Below are positions 34,799 to 44,366 of a DNA stretch of 64,000 bases, piece after piece. The stretch is taken from NCBI GenBank assembly GCA_021463505.1, contig JAJTYR010000014.1, positions 1 through 64,000 on the forward strand. The letters are read 5' to 3'. The translations under genes were made by a program, and so were the position numbers. Position 1 is the stretch's first letter; the number at the start of each line of letters is the position of its first letter. Under the pieces are notes generated by a model. The model searched no databases. It saw only the letters and a list, made by a program, of their open reading frames with translations, and was not told where the DNA came from. This stretch comes from Burkholderiaceae bacterium. GTDB taxonomy: Bacteria; Pseudomonadota; Gammaproteobacteria; Burkholderiales; Burkholderiaceae_E.

Positions 34799-35704
34799 TC
34801 AGTGCCGCAGGTGACGCAGGTCGAATTCCGCCAACGCCGCGCGCGCCACCGGGCCGCCCCACTCCGGCACGAAATGTCCGGCGTGGGCGAGCCGCATCGG
34901 TTCCGGACAGCCGCGGATCACCGAGCGCAGCGGCAGCATCGCCTCCTCGCCGAGCACCGGATCGCGCAGGCCGATCGCCATGAAGCTGCGGCCACTCCAG
35001 CTCTCGCGCCACCACTGGCCGGCCCGCCCCGACAACTCGGCACCTGGCGCTTCGAGCGAATCGGGCACCAGGTTCGGAAACGCTCGCGGCCCCGCTTTGT
35101 AGTGCGTATCCGGAAACGGTGCGTCGTAGCCCGAGGCCTCCGCCGCGCTCATGTCGGGCTTGCCGCGCATCAGCAGGCGCCCGATCGCAAGATCGGGCGT
35201 GCGATTCGAGTACGCGCGCCACTCGAGGAAGCCACGGGTCGGTCGAATGCCCACGGCCAGTGCGGTATTCATCGCCAGCAGGCGGGTGAAGCGACCCGGC
35301 ATCTCCGGCGGCAACGTGAGCCCGAGCAATCCGCCCCAGTCCTGCACCACCAGCATCACGTCGTGCAGATCGAGCCGCTCGACCAGGTGCATCAGCATCG
35401 AACGATGAAAATCGAAGCGGTGTGCCGACTCGTCGGTCGGCTTGTCCGAGCGCCCGAAGCCGATCAGGTCGGGGGCCACGACCCGCAGACCGGCCTCCGC
35501 GAACACCGGAATCATCCGCCGGTACAGGTAGCTCCAGGTCGGGTTGCCGTGCAGGCACAGTGCCGTGCCGTGATGCGCCACGCCCTCGTCGACGTAGTGC
35601 ACGCGCATCCCCTCGCATCCGGCGAGGTCTTCGAGGTAGTGCGGCGCGAACGGAAAATCGAGCAATCCGTCGAAGCGCTCGTCGGGGGTGCGCAGCGTCG
35701 CCAT
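34799..35704 (-). CDS. Haloalkane dehalogenase (subfamily I type)
   Basis: A 301-residue alpha/beta hydrolase. It has the full dehalogenase set: nucleophile Asp122 in VVQDWGG, the neighbouring Trp123 that holds the halide, Asp248 in GLRDPVLG as the acid, and His277 in HAGHFVPEWGG as the base. The layout follows DhlA (Asp124, Trp125, Asp260, His289); the cap region FPDTHYKAGPRAFPNL near 198-211 is also DhlA-like. DhlA-type enzymes hydrolyse haloalkanes to alcohols and halide. Close relatives are often labelled dehalogenase without test, and DhlA-like members are known with broad or unknown substrates. It lies in the middle of a beta-oxidation operon. Confidence 0.85.
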   Translation of the reverse strand: MATLRTPDERFDGLLDFPFAPHYLEDLAGCEGMRVHYVDEGVAHHGTALCLHGNPTWSYLYRRMIPVFAEAGLRVVAPDLIGFGRSDKPTDESAHRFDFHRSMLMHLVERLDLHDVMLVVQDWGGLLGLTLPPEMPGRFTRLLAMNTALAVGIRPTRGFLEWRAYSNRTPDLAIGRLLMRGKPDMSAAEASGYDAPFPDTHYKAGPRAFPNLVPDSLEAPGAELSGRAGQWWRESWSGRSFMAIGLRDPVLGEEAMLPLRSVIRGCPEPMRLAHAGHFVPEWGGPVARAALAEFDLRHLRH

Positions 35705-35769
35705 GATCGCTCGCGATGCACGGGCCTTCGGAACGGTGCTGCGGCGGGTGTGCCTGCCGCAGCGCCTGC

Positions 35770-36948
35770 TCAGGCGATCTCGAACAGCCCGGCCGCGCCC
35801 ATGCCGCCGCCGATGCACATCGTGACCACCGCGCGTTTCGCACCGCGCCGCCGCCCCTCGATCAGTGCGTGTCCGGTCAGGCGCTGACCGCTCACGCCAT
35901 ATGGATGCCCGACGGCAATCGCGCCGCCGTTGACGTTGAGCCGCTCGTCGGGGATGCCGAGACGGTCACGGCAATAGAGCACCTGCACCGCGAACGCCTC
36001 GTTGAGCTCCCACAGGTCGATGTCGTCGACCTTCAGGCCCGCGCGCGCGAGCAGCCTGGGCACCGCGAACACCGGGCCGATGCCCATCTCGTCGGGCTCG
36101 CAGCCGGCCACCGCAAAGCCGCGGAACCAGCCGAGCGGCTTCAGGCCGCGCTTCTCGGCGAGCCTGGCGTCCATCACCACGCACGCACCGGCACCGTCGG
36201 AGAACTGGCTCGCGTTGCCCGCCGCGATCACGCCGCCCGGCAGCGCCGGCCTGATCTGCGAGACGCCCTCGAGCGTGGTGTCCGCGCGCCGCCCCTCGTC
36301 GTCGGACAGCGTCACCTCGCGGGTGCCGAGTTGCCCGGTCGCCTTGTCGGCCACCGCCATGCGCACCGTGATCGGCACGATCTCGTCGGCGAACTTGCCC
36401 GCCGCCGCAGCCGCGCAGGCGCGCTGCTGGCTGCGCACGCCGTACTCGTCCTGCCGTTCGCGGGCGATGTTGTAACGCTTCGCCACGGTCTCGGCCGTCT
36501 GCAGCATCGACCAGTAGATCTCGGGTCTGGTCTTCAGCAGCCGCGTGTCGCGGATCATGTGCGTGTTCATCTCGTTCTGCACGCACGAGATCGACTCGAC
36601 GCCGCCGGCGACGAAGACCTCGCCCTCGCCGGCGATGATCCGCTGGGCCGCCATCGCGATCGTCTGCAGGCCCGACGAGCAGAAGCGGTTGACCGTGACC
36701 CCCGATACCGTGACCGGGCAACCCGCTGCGAGCGCGATCTGCCGGGCGATGTTCGAACCGGTGGCGCCCTCCGGGGTGGCGCATCCCATCAGCACGTCCT
36801 CGACCTCGCCGGGCTCGACGCCGGCGCGCTCGATCGCCGCGCGCACCACGTGGCCACCCATCGTCGCGCCGTGGGTCATGTTCAGCGCACCGCGCCAGGA
36901 CTTCGCCAGGCCGGTGCGCGCCGTCGATACGATGACTGCTTCACGCAT
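35770..36948 (-). CDS. Acetyl-CoA acetyltransferase (thiolase)
   Basis: A 392-residue thiolase. The acylated nucleophile is Cys90 in [12 protein letters not shown]; His348 in GHPYG and Cys378 in CIGGGMG complete the active site, and NEAFAVQ (316-322) binds the oxyanion. The glycine-loop residue GHPYG differs from the usual GHPLG or GHPIG. It catalyses the last, CoA-dependent cleavage step of beta-oxidation. It sits 22 bp after the FadB-like gene and 65 bp before the dehalogenase. Confidence 0.93.
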   Translation of the reverse strand: MREAVIVSTARTGLAKSWRGALNMTHGATMGGHVVRAAIERAGVEPGEVEDVLMGCATPEGATGSNIARQIALAAGCPVTVSGVTVNRFCSSGLQTIAMAAQRIIAGEGEVFVAGGVESISCVQNEMNTHMIRDTRLLKTRPEIYWSMLQTAETVAKRYNIARERQDEYGVRSQQRACAAAAAGKFADEIVPITVRMAVADKATGQLGTREVTLSDDEGRRADTTLEGVSQIRPALPGGVIAAGNASQFSDGAGACVVMDARLAEKRGLKPLGWFRGFAVAGCEPDEMGIGPVFAVPRLLARAGLKVDDIDLWELNEAFAVQVLYCRDRLGIPDERLNVNGGAIAVGHPYGVSGQRLTGHALIEGRRRGAKRAVVTMCIGGGMGAAGLFEIA

Positions 36949-36970
36949 GATCGATGTTTCCCCTGGTGCG

Positions 36971-39064
36971 TCAACCGTTGAATCCCGTGCCTTGCGCCGC
37001 CAGTCGCGCCAGCAGTGGCGCCGGCGTCCAGAACGCGGCGTCGCCGTGCGGATTCGCGGCGAAATCGGCCATCCGGTTGACCACGTTGTAGAGCCCCGCC
37101 ATGTCGGCATACAACATCGGTCCGCCACGCCACAGCGGGAAGCCGTAGCCGGTGAGGTAGATCATGTCGATGTCGGATGCACGTGCGGCGATTCCCTCCT
37201 CGAGGATCTTCGCGCCTTCGTTGACCAGCGCGAATACCAGCCGGTGGACGATCTCGTCGTCGCCGATGCCTCGCGCCGTCACGCCGATCTCCCTGCGGTG
37301 CGCCGCAATCAGCTCGTCGACTGCCGGATCGGGCAGTGCATCACGCTTGCCCGGCGCGTAGCGGTACCAGCCGGCGCCGCTCTTCTGGCCGAAGCGACCG
37401 AGTTCGCACAGCCGGTCGGCCACCTTCGGATAGACCAGGTGCGGCTGCTCGACGTAGCGGCGCTTGCGGATGAACCAGCCCACGTCATTGCCGGCCAGGT
37501 CGCTCATCCGGAACGGGCCCATCGCGAAACCGAACTTCTCGATTGCGCGGTCGACCTGCTGCGGGCTCGCACCCTCCTCCAGCATGTACAGCCCCTGCCG
37601 GAGGTACTGCTCGAGCATCCGGTTGCCGATGAAGCCGTCGCACACGCCGGACACGACGCCGGTCTTGCGCAGCTTCTTCGACAGCTGCATCGTCGTCGCC
37701 AGCACGTCCTTCGCGGTCTTCTCGCCGCGCACGATCTCCAGCAGCTTCATCACGTTGGCCGGCGAGAAGAAGTGCGTGCCGATCACGTCGTGCGGACGTT
37801 TCGTGAACGAGGCGATCCGGTTCACGTCGAGCGTCGAGGTGTTGGTCGCGAGGATCGCGCCGGGCTTCATCACCTCATCGAGCCTGCGGAACACCGCCTC
37901 CTTCACCGGCATGTCCTCGAACACCGCCTCGATCACGATGTCGGCCGCGGCGATGTCCTCGTATGCGAGCGTCGGTTCGATCAGCGTCATGCGCCTGTCG
38001 ACGTCCTCGGCGCTCATGCGGCCTTTCTTCGCCGAGTTCCCGTAGTTCCTGCGGATCGTGGCGAGCCCGCGGTCGAGCGCGTCCTGCTTCACCTCGAGCA
38101 GCTTCACCGGAATGCCCGCGTTGGCGAAGTTCATCGCGATGCCCCCGCCCATCGTGCCGGCGCCGATGACCGCCGCCGATGCGATCGTGCGCGTCGGCGT
38201 GTCTGGGGGCACGTCGGGAATCTTGCTCGCCGCGCGCTCGGCGAAGAACGCGTGGCGCAGCGCCTTCGATTCGGGCGTCTGCACCATTTCGAGGAAGATC
38301 GTCCGCTCGCGCGCCAGCCCCGCGTCGAACGAGTCGTCCAGCGCTGCGGCAATCGCATCGACGCAGCGCGCTGGCGCCGGGAAATTCTTCGCCACCGTCT
38401 TCACGGTGTTGCGCGCGAACTGCAGGAACGCCTCGGCGTCGTCGTGCTCCACCGTCAGATCGCGCACCCGGGGCAGCCCGCGTCCCTCGGCCACCACCTT
38501 GTGCGCGAATGCCGTCGCGCCCGCGAGCAGGTCGCCGTCGACGATGTCGTCGAACAGCCGCGTGCCCCGGAACTTCTCCGACTTCACCGGATTGCCCGAG
38601 ACGATCATGTTGATCGCCATTTCGAGCGGCACCAGCCGTGGCAGCCGCTGCGTGCCGCCGGCGCCGGGAATGATCCCGAGCCTGACCTCCGGCAACGCGA
38701 TCTGCGCGCCCTGCGCGGACACCCGATAGTGGCAGCCCAGCGCCAGTTCGAGTCCGCCGCCCATCGCCACGCTGTGGATCGCGGCTACCACCGGCTTGGG
38801 GCACTGCTCGACGGTGCGGATCACGGTGAACAGCGTCGGCTCGGCGAGCGCCTTCGGCGTATTGAATTCGCGGATGTCGGCGCCCCCCGAGAACGCCTTG
38901 CCCGCGCCGGTGAGCACGATCGCCTTGATCGCCGGATCGGCCTGCGCGCGGCGCATGCCCTCGACGATGCCGGTGCGCAGCGCGTGCCCGAGCCCGTTCA
39001 CCGGCGGATTGTCCATCGTGATGATCGCGACCTCGCCCTGTGTCGCGTAGTGGGCCTGGCTCAT
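36971..39064 (-). CDS. Bifunctional enoyl-CoA hydratase/3-hydroxyacyl-CoA dehydrogenase (FadB-like)
   Basis: A 697-residue multifunctional beta-oxidation enzyme. The hydratase/isomerase domain fills about 1-200 ([27 protein letters not shown] with catalytic glutamates near 106 and 126). The NAD domain starts at [19 protein letters not shown] (297-315); [15 protein letters not shown] is the dehydrogenase substrate segment and a duplicated C-terminal helical domain ends the protein. It hydrates trans-2-enoyl-CoA and oxidises the 3-hydroxy product. It has the size of FadB/FadJ, but the operon with a Liv transporter suggests a specialised substrate. The ATG at 39064 has ATGAGCCAGGCC start after a GGGAAGCCTCC region. 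Confidence 0.94.
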   Translation of the reverse strand: MSQAHYATQGEVAIITMDNPPVNGLGHALRTGIVEGMRRAQADPAIKAIVLTGAGKAFSGGADIREFNTPKALAEPTLFTVIRTVEQCPKPVVAAIHSVAMGGGLELALGCHYRVSAQGAQIALPEVRLGIIPGAGGTQRLPRLVPLEMAINMIVSGNPVKSEKFRGTRLFDDIVDGDLLAGATAFAHKVVAEGRGLPRVRDLTVEHDDAEAFLQFARNTVKTVAKNFPAPARCVDAIAAALDDSFDAGLARERTIFLEMVQTPESKALRHAFFAERAASKIPDVPPDTPTRTIASAAVIGAGTMGGGIAMNFANAGIPVKLLEVKQDALDRGLATIRRNYGNSAKKGRMSAEDVDRRMTLIEPTLAYEDIAAADIVIEAVFEDMPVKEAVFRRLDEVMKPGAILATNTSTLDVNRIASFTKRPHDVIGTHFFSPANVMKLLEIVRGEKTAKDVLATTMQLSKKLRKTGVVSGVCDGFIGNRMLEQYLRQGLYMLEEGASPQQVDRAIEKFGFAMGPFRMSDLAGNDVGWFIRKRRYVEQPHLVYPKVADRLCELGRFGQKSGAGWYRYAPGKRDALPDPAVDELIAAHRREIGVTARGIGDDEIVHRLVFALVNEGAKILEEGIAARASDIDMIYLTGYGFPLWRGGPMLYADMAGLYNVVNRMADFAANPHGDAAFWTPAPLLARLAAQGTGFNG

Positions 39065-39125
39065 GGAGGCTTCCCGTAATGCGATGAACTTCAAGTTTAA
39101 CCCGACCCGCGCGCCGCGACGCCCC

Positions 39126-39830
39126 TCAGACCTCCAGCCACTCGCGCCGCACCTGCGCATTGGCCTCCAGCGCCTGCGGGGTACCCTCGAACACGATGTG
39201 CCCGTGCCCCATCACGTAGACGCGCTGCGAGATCCGCAGCGCGATCGCCAGCTTCTGTTCGACCAGCAGGACGGAGATGCCGCGGTCCTTCAGCACGTTC
39301 AGGTAGTCGGCCACCAGTTCGATCACCTTCGGCGCCAGCCCTTCGGTGGGCTCGTCGATCATGATCAGTTCGGGGTCGCCCATCAGCGTGCGGCAAAGCG
39401 TGAGCATCTGCTGCTCGCCGCCCGAGAGCACGCCGGCCTGCGTGTGCTGGCGCTCGCGCAGCCGCGGGAACATGCGGTACATGTCGCCGAACGACCAGCG
39501 CCCGGGGCGCCTGCCCTTCATCCCCAGAGCCAGGTTCTGCTCGACCGTGAGGGTCGGGAAGATGTCCCGGCTCTCGGGGACGTAGCCCAGGCCGAGGTGT
39601 GCAATGCGGTACGCCTGCAGACCGAGGATCGGTTGACCCCGGAAGTCGACGCGCCCGGTGGCGGCGACCAGCCCCATGATCGCCTTGACCGTCGTCGAGC
39701 GTCCGACGCCGTTGCGCCCGAGCAGGCTGACGATCTCGCCCGTCCCCACCGACAGGTCGACGCCGTGCAGCACGTGGCTCTTGCCGTAGTAGGCTTGCAG
39801 GTTCTCGACTTCGAGCAGCGGTGCGTTCAT
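39126..39830 (-). CDS. livF: Branched-chain/amide ABC transporter ATPase LivF, Walker A lysine replaced by arginine
   Basis: A 234-residue ABC ATPase with LivF features. It has a good signature (LSGGEQ, 135-140), Walker B with Glu160 (LIMIDEPTEG) and a Gln192 in the switch position (LLVEQK), which is usual in LivF. The Walker A motif reads LLGRNGVGRSTT (36-47), so residue 44 is Arg instead of the invariant Lys. The codon is CGC at 39701-39699 on this strand. LivF starts 4 bp inside the end of livG. It energises uptake of an acid or amide together with LivG, LivM and LivH. Confidence 0.9.
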   Translation of the reverse strand: MNAPLLEVENLQAYYGKSHVLHGVDLSVGTGEIVSLLGRNGVGRSTTVKAIMGLVAATGRVDFRGQPILGLQAYRIAHLGLGYVPESRDIFPTLTVEQNLALGMKGRRPGRWSFGDMYRMFPRLRERQHTQAGVLSGGEQQMLTLCRTLMGDPELIMIDEPTEGLAPKVIELVADYLNVLKDRGISVLLVEQKLAIALRISQRVYVMGHGHIVFEGTPQALEANAQVRREWLEV

Positions 39831-40609
39831 GCGTGCGCCGCTGCGGGTTCGCCGTCGGCGCCCGAGGTGCCGAGATAGGCCTCCTGCACCGCCCGGTTCG
39901 CACGGATGGCCGCCGGGGTGCCGGTGGCGATGATCTCGCCGTACACCAGCACCGAGATGCGGTCGGCCAGGCCGAACACCACGCTCATGTCGTGCTCGAC
40001 CATGACCAGCGTCTTGCCTTCGGTGACGCGCCGGATCAGTTCGACCGCGCGGTCGCTCTCCGAACGACTCATGCCGGCCGTCGGTTCGTCGAGCAGGATC
40101 ACGTCGGCGCCGCCGGCGATCGTGATGCCGATCTCGAGCGCACGCTGCTCGGCATAGGTGAGGGTCGAAGCCGGGGTGTCGCGCCGGTTGCGCAGCCCGA
40201 TCCGCTGCAGCACCTCCTCGGCGCGCGCCGCCGCGTCAGCCAGCTTCGCGAGCCGGTGCCAGCACGAGTAGCGATAGCCAAGCGCGTACAGCGTCGCGCA
40301 GCGGATGTTCTCGTAGACCGACATCCGCGGAAAGAGGTTGGTGATCTGGAAGCTGCGCGACAGCCCCTTGCGGTTGATCTCGAACGGGCGTTGCCCGGTG
40401 ATGTCCTCGCCGTTCAGTTCGATGCGCCCGCTCGTGGACGGGAAGCGCCCCGACACCAGGTTGAACAGCGTCGACTTGCCGGCGCCGTTGGGCCCGATGA
40501 TCGCGTGGCGCTCGCCGCACGGGATCGACAGGCTCACGCCGCGGATGATCTCGGTCTTGCCGAAGCGCTTGCGCAGCCCGACCAGGTCCAGGGCGTTGGC
40601 CGCCGTCAT
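39827..40609 (-). CDS. livG: Branched-chain/amide ABC transporter ATPase LivG
   Basis: A 260-residue ABC ATPase. The Walker A GPNGAGKST (39-47) and Walker B ILLDEP (171-176) are canonical, and His206 in MVEHDM is the switch histidine. The signature motif, however, is LTYAEQRALEI (150-160) where LivG usually has LSYGEQ or LAYGQQ, so the key glycine is Ala153. It partners LivF in the cytosolic ATPase dimer. It overlaps livM and livF by 4 bp each. Confidence 0.93.
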   Translation of the reverse strand: MTAANALDLVGLRKRFGKTEIIRGVSLSIPCGERHAIIGPNGAGKSTLFNLVSGRFPSTSGRIELNGEDITGQRPFEINRKGLSRSFQITNLFPRMSVYENIRCATLYALGYRYSCWHRLAKLADAAARAEEVLQRIGLRNRRDTPASTLTYAEQRALEIGITIAGGADVILLDEPTAGMSRSESDRAVELIRRVTEGKTLVMVEHDMSVVFGLADRISVLVYGEIIATGTPAAIRANRAVQEAYLGTSGADGEPAAAHA

Positions 40610-41898
40610 CGCACGCCGGCCTCGCGCTGCAACTGCTCCTCGATCGCGACCTGCACCGCGCTCCATTCGCGAGCGAAGTGGCGACGCATGGCCTCGAAAC
40701 TGCAGGCGCCGCCCACGAGCACCCCGGCGGCGAGCACCCAGGTCTCGGGCGCGGCAGCGTCGACCGGAAACCCGAACAGCCGCATGCGCGATCCCGCCGC
40801 GAAGTTCAGCGTCAGGTGATAGCTCATCTCGACCACCATCACGGCGCCGACCAGAAGGGTCAGCCCCGACAGCAGGACGCCGGCATACGGATCGCGCAGG
40901 CGGCCGAACAGCCGGTGTCGCGCCACCCTCAGGTTCATCAGGATCAGCGACGCAACGCCGCCGGGCGCGAACATCACCATCGCGACGAAGAACACGCCCA
41001 GGTAGAACTGCCAGGCCCTGGTGTAGTCGGACAGCGCCACCGCGAAGAAGACGAAGATCACCGCGCCCAGGATCGGCCCGAAGAAGAACATCGCCCCGCC
41101 GATGAAGGCGGCCAGCAGCACGCCGCCCGAACGGATCGCCGAGACGTTCTCGGCGGTGACGATCTCGAAGTTGATCGCCGACAGACCCCCGGCGACTCCG
41201 GCGAAGAACGCCGCGACCGTCAACACGAAGAAGCGCACCCGCTGCGTGTTGTAGCCGATGAATTCGGCGCGCTCGGGGTTGTCGCGCACGGCGTTGGCGA
41301 TGCGTCCGAGCGGCGTGTGCATGAAAGCGAACATCGCCACCATGCTGGCGAAGCACCAGGCCGCGATCAGGTAGTAGACCTCGATGCCCGGGCCGAAAGT
41401 GACGCCGAGGAACGGCTCGCCGGCCACCCGGTTGCCGGAGATGCCGCCTTCGCCACCGAAGAACGCGGGAAACATCAGCGCAGCGGCAAACACCATCTCG
41501 CCGATGCCCAGCGTGATCATCGCGAACGGGGTGCCGGCCTTCTTCGTCGTCACGTAGCCGAAGACGACGCCGAACACCGCGCCGGCCAGTCCGCCCACCA
41601 GCGGTACCAGCGACACCGGCAGCCACAGCTCGCCCGCACCGATCCGGTTCAGCGCGTGCATCGCGAAGAACGCGCCGAGCCCCGAGTAGACGGCGTGGCC
41701 GAACGACAGCATGCCGCCCTGCCCGAAGATCATGTTGTAGGACAGGGCGAACACCACCATGATGCCCATCTGCGAGAGCAGCGTGATCGCGAAGCCGCTC
41801 GTAAACGCCAGCGGCAGCAGCGCGAACAGCAGCGCGGTGGCACCCCAGACGAACCAGCGCCCGACGTTGCGCGGCGCGAAACGGATCGTCCGGCCCAC
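40606..41898 (-). CDS. livM: Branched-chain/amide ABC transporter permease LivM
   Basis: A 430-residue inner-membrane protein with about 10 hydrophobic segments. It includes IFGQGGMLSFGHAVYSGLGAF near residues 55-76, where LivM family proteins have the conserved GQ/GHAxxxG sequence, and the cytosolic EAA-like loop HTPLGRIANAVRDNPERAEF. An extra hydrophobic segment and a short basic/acidic tail follow the permease core (about 330-430). The GTG start at 41898 is 1 nt after the LivH stop. Confidence 0.92.
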   Translation of the reverse strand: MGRTIRFAPRNVGRWFVWGATALLFALLPLAFTSGFAITLLSQMGIMVVFALSYNMIFGQGGMLSFGHAVYSGLGAFFAMHALNRIGAGELWLPVSLVPLVGGLAGAVFGVVFGYVTTKKAGTPFAMITLGIGEMVFAAALMFPAFFGGEGGISGNRVAGEPFLGVTFGPGIEVYYLIAAWCFASMVAMFAFMHTPLGRIANAVRDNPERAEFIGYNTQRVRFFVLTVAAFFAGVAGGLSAINFEIVTAENVSAIRSGGVLLAAFIGGAMFFFGPILGAVIFVFFAVALSDYTRAWQFYLGVFFVAMVMFAPGGVASLILMNLRVARHRLFGRLRDPYAGVLLSGLTLLVGAVMVVEMSYHLTLNFAAGSRMRLFGFPVDAAAPETWVLAAGVLVGGACSFEAMRRHFAREWSAVQVAIEEQLQREAGVR

Positions 41899-41899
41899 C

Positions 41900-42868
41900 T
41901 CAGTTCTCGCGGGTGCCCATCAGGCCCCTGGGACGCAGGACCAGGATCAGCACCATCAGCAGGTAGGGCAGCACCGGGGCGACCTGCGACACCTTGAGCG
42001 ACCACAGGCTCCAGAGCGGCGTGGCCGGGCCAACCTCGAAGCCCAGCGCCTGCAGCAGCCCGGCAGACGTCCAGTCGATGCCGATCGCGAAGGTCTGCAT
42101 GAGCCCGATCAGCAGCGAGGCGATGAACGCGCCGGCGAGCGAACCCATGCCGCCGACCACCACCACGACGAAGATGATCGAACCGACCAGCGCGGCCATC
42201 GACGGTTCGGTGACGTATGCGTTGCCACCGATCACGCCGGCCAGGCCGGCGAGCGCCGTGCCGCCGCCGAAGGTGAGCATGAACACGCGCGGCACGTTGT
42301 GCCCGAGCGCCTCCACCGTTTCCGGGTGCGCGAGCGCGGCCTGGATCACCAGTCCGATGCGGGTGCGGGTGAGCAGCAGCCAGATCGCGAACAGCATCAG
42401 GGCCGCCACCAGCATCATGAAGCCGCGATACGCCGGAAAGTGCGTCGCGTAGACCGTGAACAGCGCGCCGTCGAGCCCGGACGGGATCCGGTACGGCACC
42501 GCCGCACGGCCCCAGACGATCTGGACCAGTTCGACGACGATGTACGACAGTCCGAAGGTGAACAGCAGCTCCGGCACGTGCCCCCATTTGTGAACGCGCC
42601 GCAGGCCGTAGCGCTCGACCAGCGCACCGAGCGCGCCGACCGCCAGCGGCGCGGCCACCAGCGCGATCCAGTACCCGGTTCCCGGCAGCAGCGCATCCAG
42701 CCAGGTGCTGATCTGATAGGCCACGTAGGCGCCGATCATGTAGAACGACGCATGCGCGAAATTCAGCACGCCCATCATGCTGAAGATCAGCGTGAGCCCC
42801 GAAGCGAGCATGAACAGCAGCAGCCCGTAGCTGATGCCGTTCAGCAGCGAGATGACGAAGAATTCCAA
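41900..42868 (-). CDS. livH: Branched-chain/amide ABC transporter permease LivH
   Basis: A 322-residue permease with about 8 hydrophobic segments. The N-terminus EFFVISLLNGISYGLLLFML and GVLNFAHASFYMIGAYVAY (about 37-55) are LivH signatures, and RIGLVIQAALAHPETVEALG is the ATPase-coupling loop. I chose the TTG at 42868 because it gives the family N-terminus; a GTG at 42937 would add 23 Cys/His/Arg-rich residues. No strong ribosome binding site supports either. The binding protein gene ends 106 bp upstream. Confidence 0.9.
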   Translation of the reverse strand: MEFFVISLLNGISYGLLLFMLASGLTLIFSMMGVLNFAHASFYMIGAYVAYQISTWLDALLPGTGYWIALVAAPLAVGALGALVERYGLRRVHKWGHVPELLFTFGLSYIVVELVQIVWGRAAVPYRIPSGLDGALFTVYATHFPAYRGFMMLVAALMLFAIWLLLTRTRIGLVIQAALAHPETVEALGHNVPRVFMLTFGGGTALAGLAGVIGGNAYVTEPSMAALVGSIIFVVVVVGGMGSLAGAFIASLLIGLMQTFAIGIDWTSAGLLQALGFEVGPATPLWSLWSLKVSQVAPVLPYLLMVLILVLRPRGLMGTREN

Positions 42869-42974
42869 GGGGCGGACATTCCGGATGACGGGCAGCGACG
42901 GGTGCCGGCAGACACACCCGTGGCCGTCCCGGCGCACGCCGCTGCGCCGGCAGCGTGCGCGCGGGCTTCGGGCG

Positions 42975-44225
42975 TCAGCGCGCGGCCGGCCGCTTCATCT
43001 GGCAGGAAGTGGGCTGCGCGGCCACGTAGCTGTCGAGCTTCGCTTCCGTACGCCAGCCGTAGCCGGTGTTCTCCTGGTCGTACCTGACCGCCTTGCCGTC
43101 GGTCTTCTGCCAGGACGAGATGTAGACCGCCTGCTGCGCCTGGTGGTCGGTCGTGCGCATCTCGACCTCGCCGTTCAGCGACTGCACTTTCAGTCCTTCC
43201 ATGGCCAGTGCGACCTTCAGCGGATCGGTGGAGCGGGCCTTCTTCATGGCCTCCGAGAGCAGCTTGAAGCCGGTGTAGGAGGCCATCACGTAGAAGTCGT
43301 CGTTGAACTTCTTCTTGAAACCCTCGACGATCGGCCGCGGGTCGATCACCGAGTCGTTCGGGTGCCAGTAGCTGACCTGCCGGACGTGGTCCGCGCCGGA
43401 GGCCCCCATCGCGGTGGGCACGCCGGTGGTTCCGGCGTAGTAGGTGTAGAAGTTGGCGTTCAGGCCGGCGTCTTTGGCGGCCTTGACCATCAGCGCAAGG
43501 TCGGCGCCCCAGTTGCCGGTGATGATCGTGTCGGCGCCCGCCGCCTTGATCTTGGCGACGTACGGTGCGAAGTCGCGCACCTGCGCGAGCGGATGGCGGT
43601 CCTTGCCGACCACCTGGACGTCGGGACGCTTGCGCTTCAGGTATTCCTCGGCGGCCTTCTCCACCGAGTGCCCGAACGCGTAGTCCTGGTTGATCAGGTA
43701 GACCTTCCTGATCTCCGGGCGCCTGGCCATGTAGGAGGTCAGCGCCTCCATCTTCATGTCGGCGTTGATGTCGAGCGCGAAATGCCAGAAATTGCAGCGC
43801 GCATTGGTCAGCGACGGATCGATCGCCGCATAGTTCAGGAAGACGATCTCCTTGCCCGGGTTGCGCTCGTTGTGCCTGGCCACCGCGTCGCTCAGTGCAA
43901 TCGCCACCCCCGAACCGTTGCCCTGCACGATGTAGCGGATCCCCTGGTCGACGATCGACTTCAGTGCCGTGAGGCTTTCCTGCGCACTGAGCTTGTTGTC
44001 GAAGGTCACCACCTCGAACTTCACGTCGCCGGCCCACTTCTGCTGGTTGGCCAGGTCGGCGGCGTACTGCCAGCTGCGCACCATGTTCTGGCCGAGCGGC
44101 GCCATCATGCCCGACAGCGGGTCGATCCAGGCGACCTTTACCGTGCCCGACTGGGCGAGCGCCGTCTGGGATGCCAGGGCGGCGGATACGGCGAAGATCG
44201 CCGTCGCGATACGAAATCCGGTCAT
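42975..44225 (-). CDS. ABC transporter substrate-binding protein (LivJ/amide type)
   Basis: A 416-residue periplasmic type I binding protein. Residues 1-25 are a Sec signal peptide ending in ALAQ. VKVAWIDPLSGMMAPLGQNM starts the mature protein, and GNGSGVAIALSDAV and AADTIITGNWGADL-like sequence (here GADTIITGNWGADL) follow. A GAGGAG lies just before the ATG at 44225. Binding proteins of this family take up branched-chain amino acids, urea, amides or aromatic acids. The neighbouring acyl-CoA synthetase and beta-oxidation genes point to a carboxylic acid. Confidence 0.92.
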   Translation of the reverse strand: MTGFRIATAIFAVSAALASQTALAQSGTVKVAWIDPLSGMMAPLGQNMVRSWQYAADLANQQKWAGDVKFEVVTFDNKLSAQESLTALKSIVDQGIRYIVQGNGSGVAIALSDAVARHNERNPGKEIVFLNYAAIDPSLTNARCNFWHFALDINADMKMEALTSYMARRPEIRKVYLINQDYAFGHSVEKAAEEYLKRKRPDVQVVGKDRHPLAQVRDFAPYVAKIKAAGADTIITGNWGADLALMVKAAKDAGLNANFYTYYAGTTGVPTAMGASGADHVRQVSYWHPNDSVIDPRPIVEGFKKKFNDDFYVMASYTGFKLLSEAMKKARSTDPLKVALAMEGLKVQSLNGEVEMRTTDHQAQQAVYISSWQKTDGKAVRYDQENTGYGWRTEAKLDSYVAAQPTSCQMKRPAAR

Positions 44226-44366
44226 GGGTGTCTCCTCTCGTGTCAGGGGTTCGATGGCCGCATGGCGCCGTCGCGGCCAGCCGGGTGCCGGCCGATCATA
44301 TCCGAAGCGCCGGATCGCGCAACACTGCCGCGGCGAGCCCTGACGGCCACCGCGGCGGCCACGCAA

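Noticed and set aside
39699-39701. LivF Arg44 as a sequencing error
   Set aside because: The surrounding frame is intact and a single AAG-to-CGC change needs two substitutions, so an error is less likely than a genuine Arg codon.
42869-42937. LivH N-terminal extension from the GTG at 42937
   Set aside because: The 23 added residues (Cys, His and Arg-rich) do not fit LivH, whose usual N-terminus begins at the TTG at 42868.
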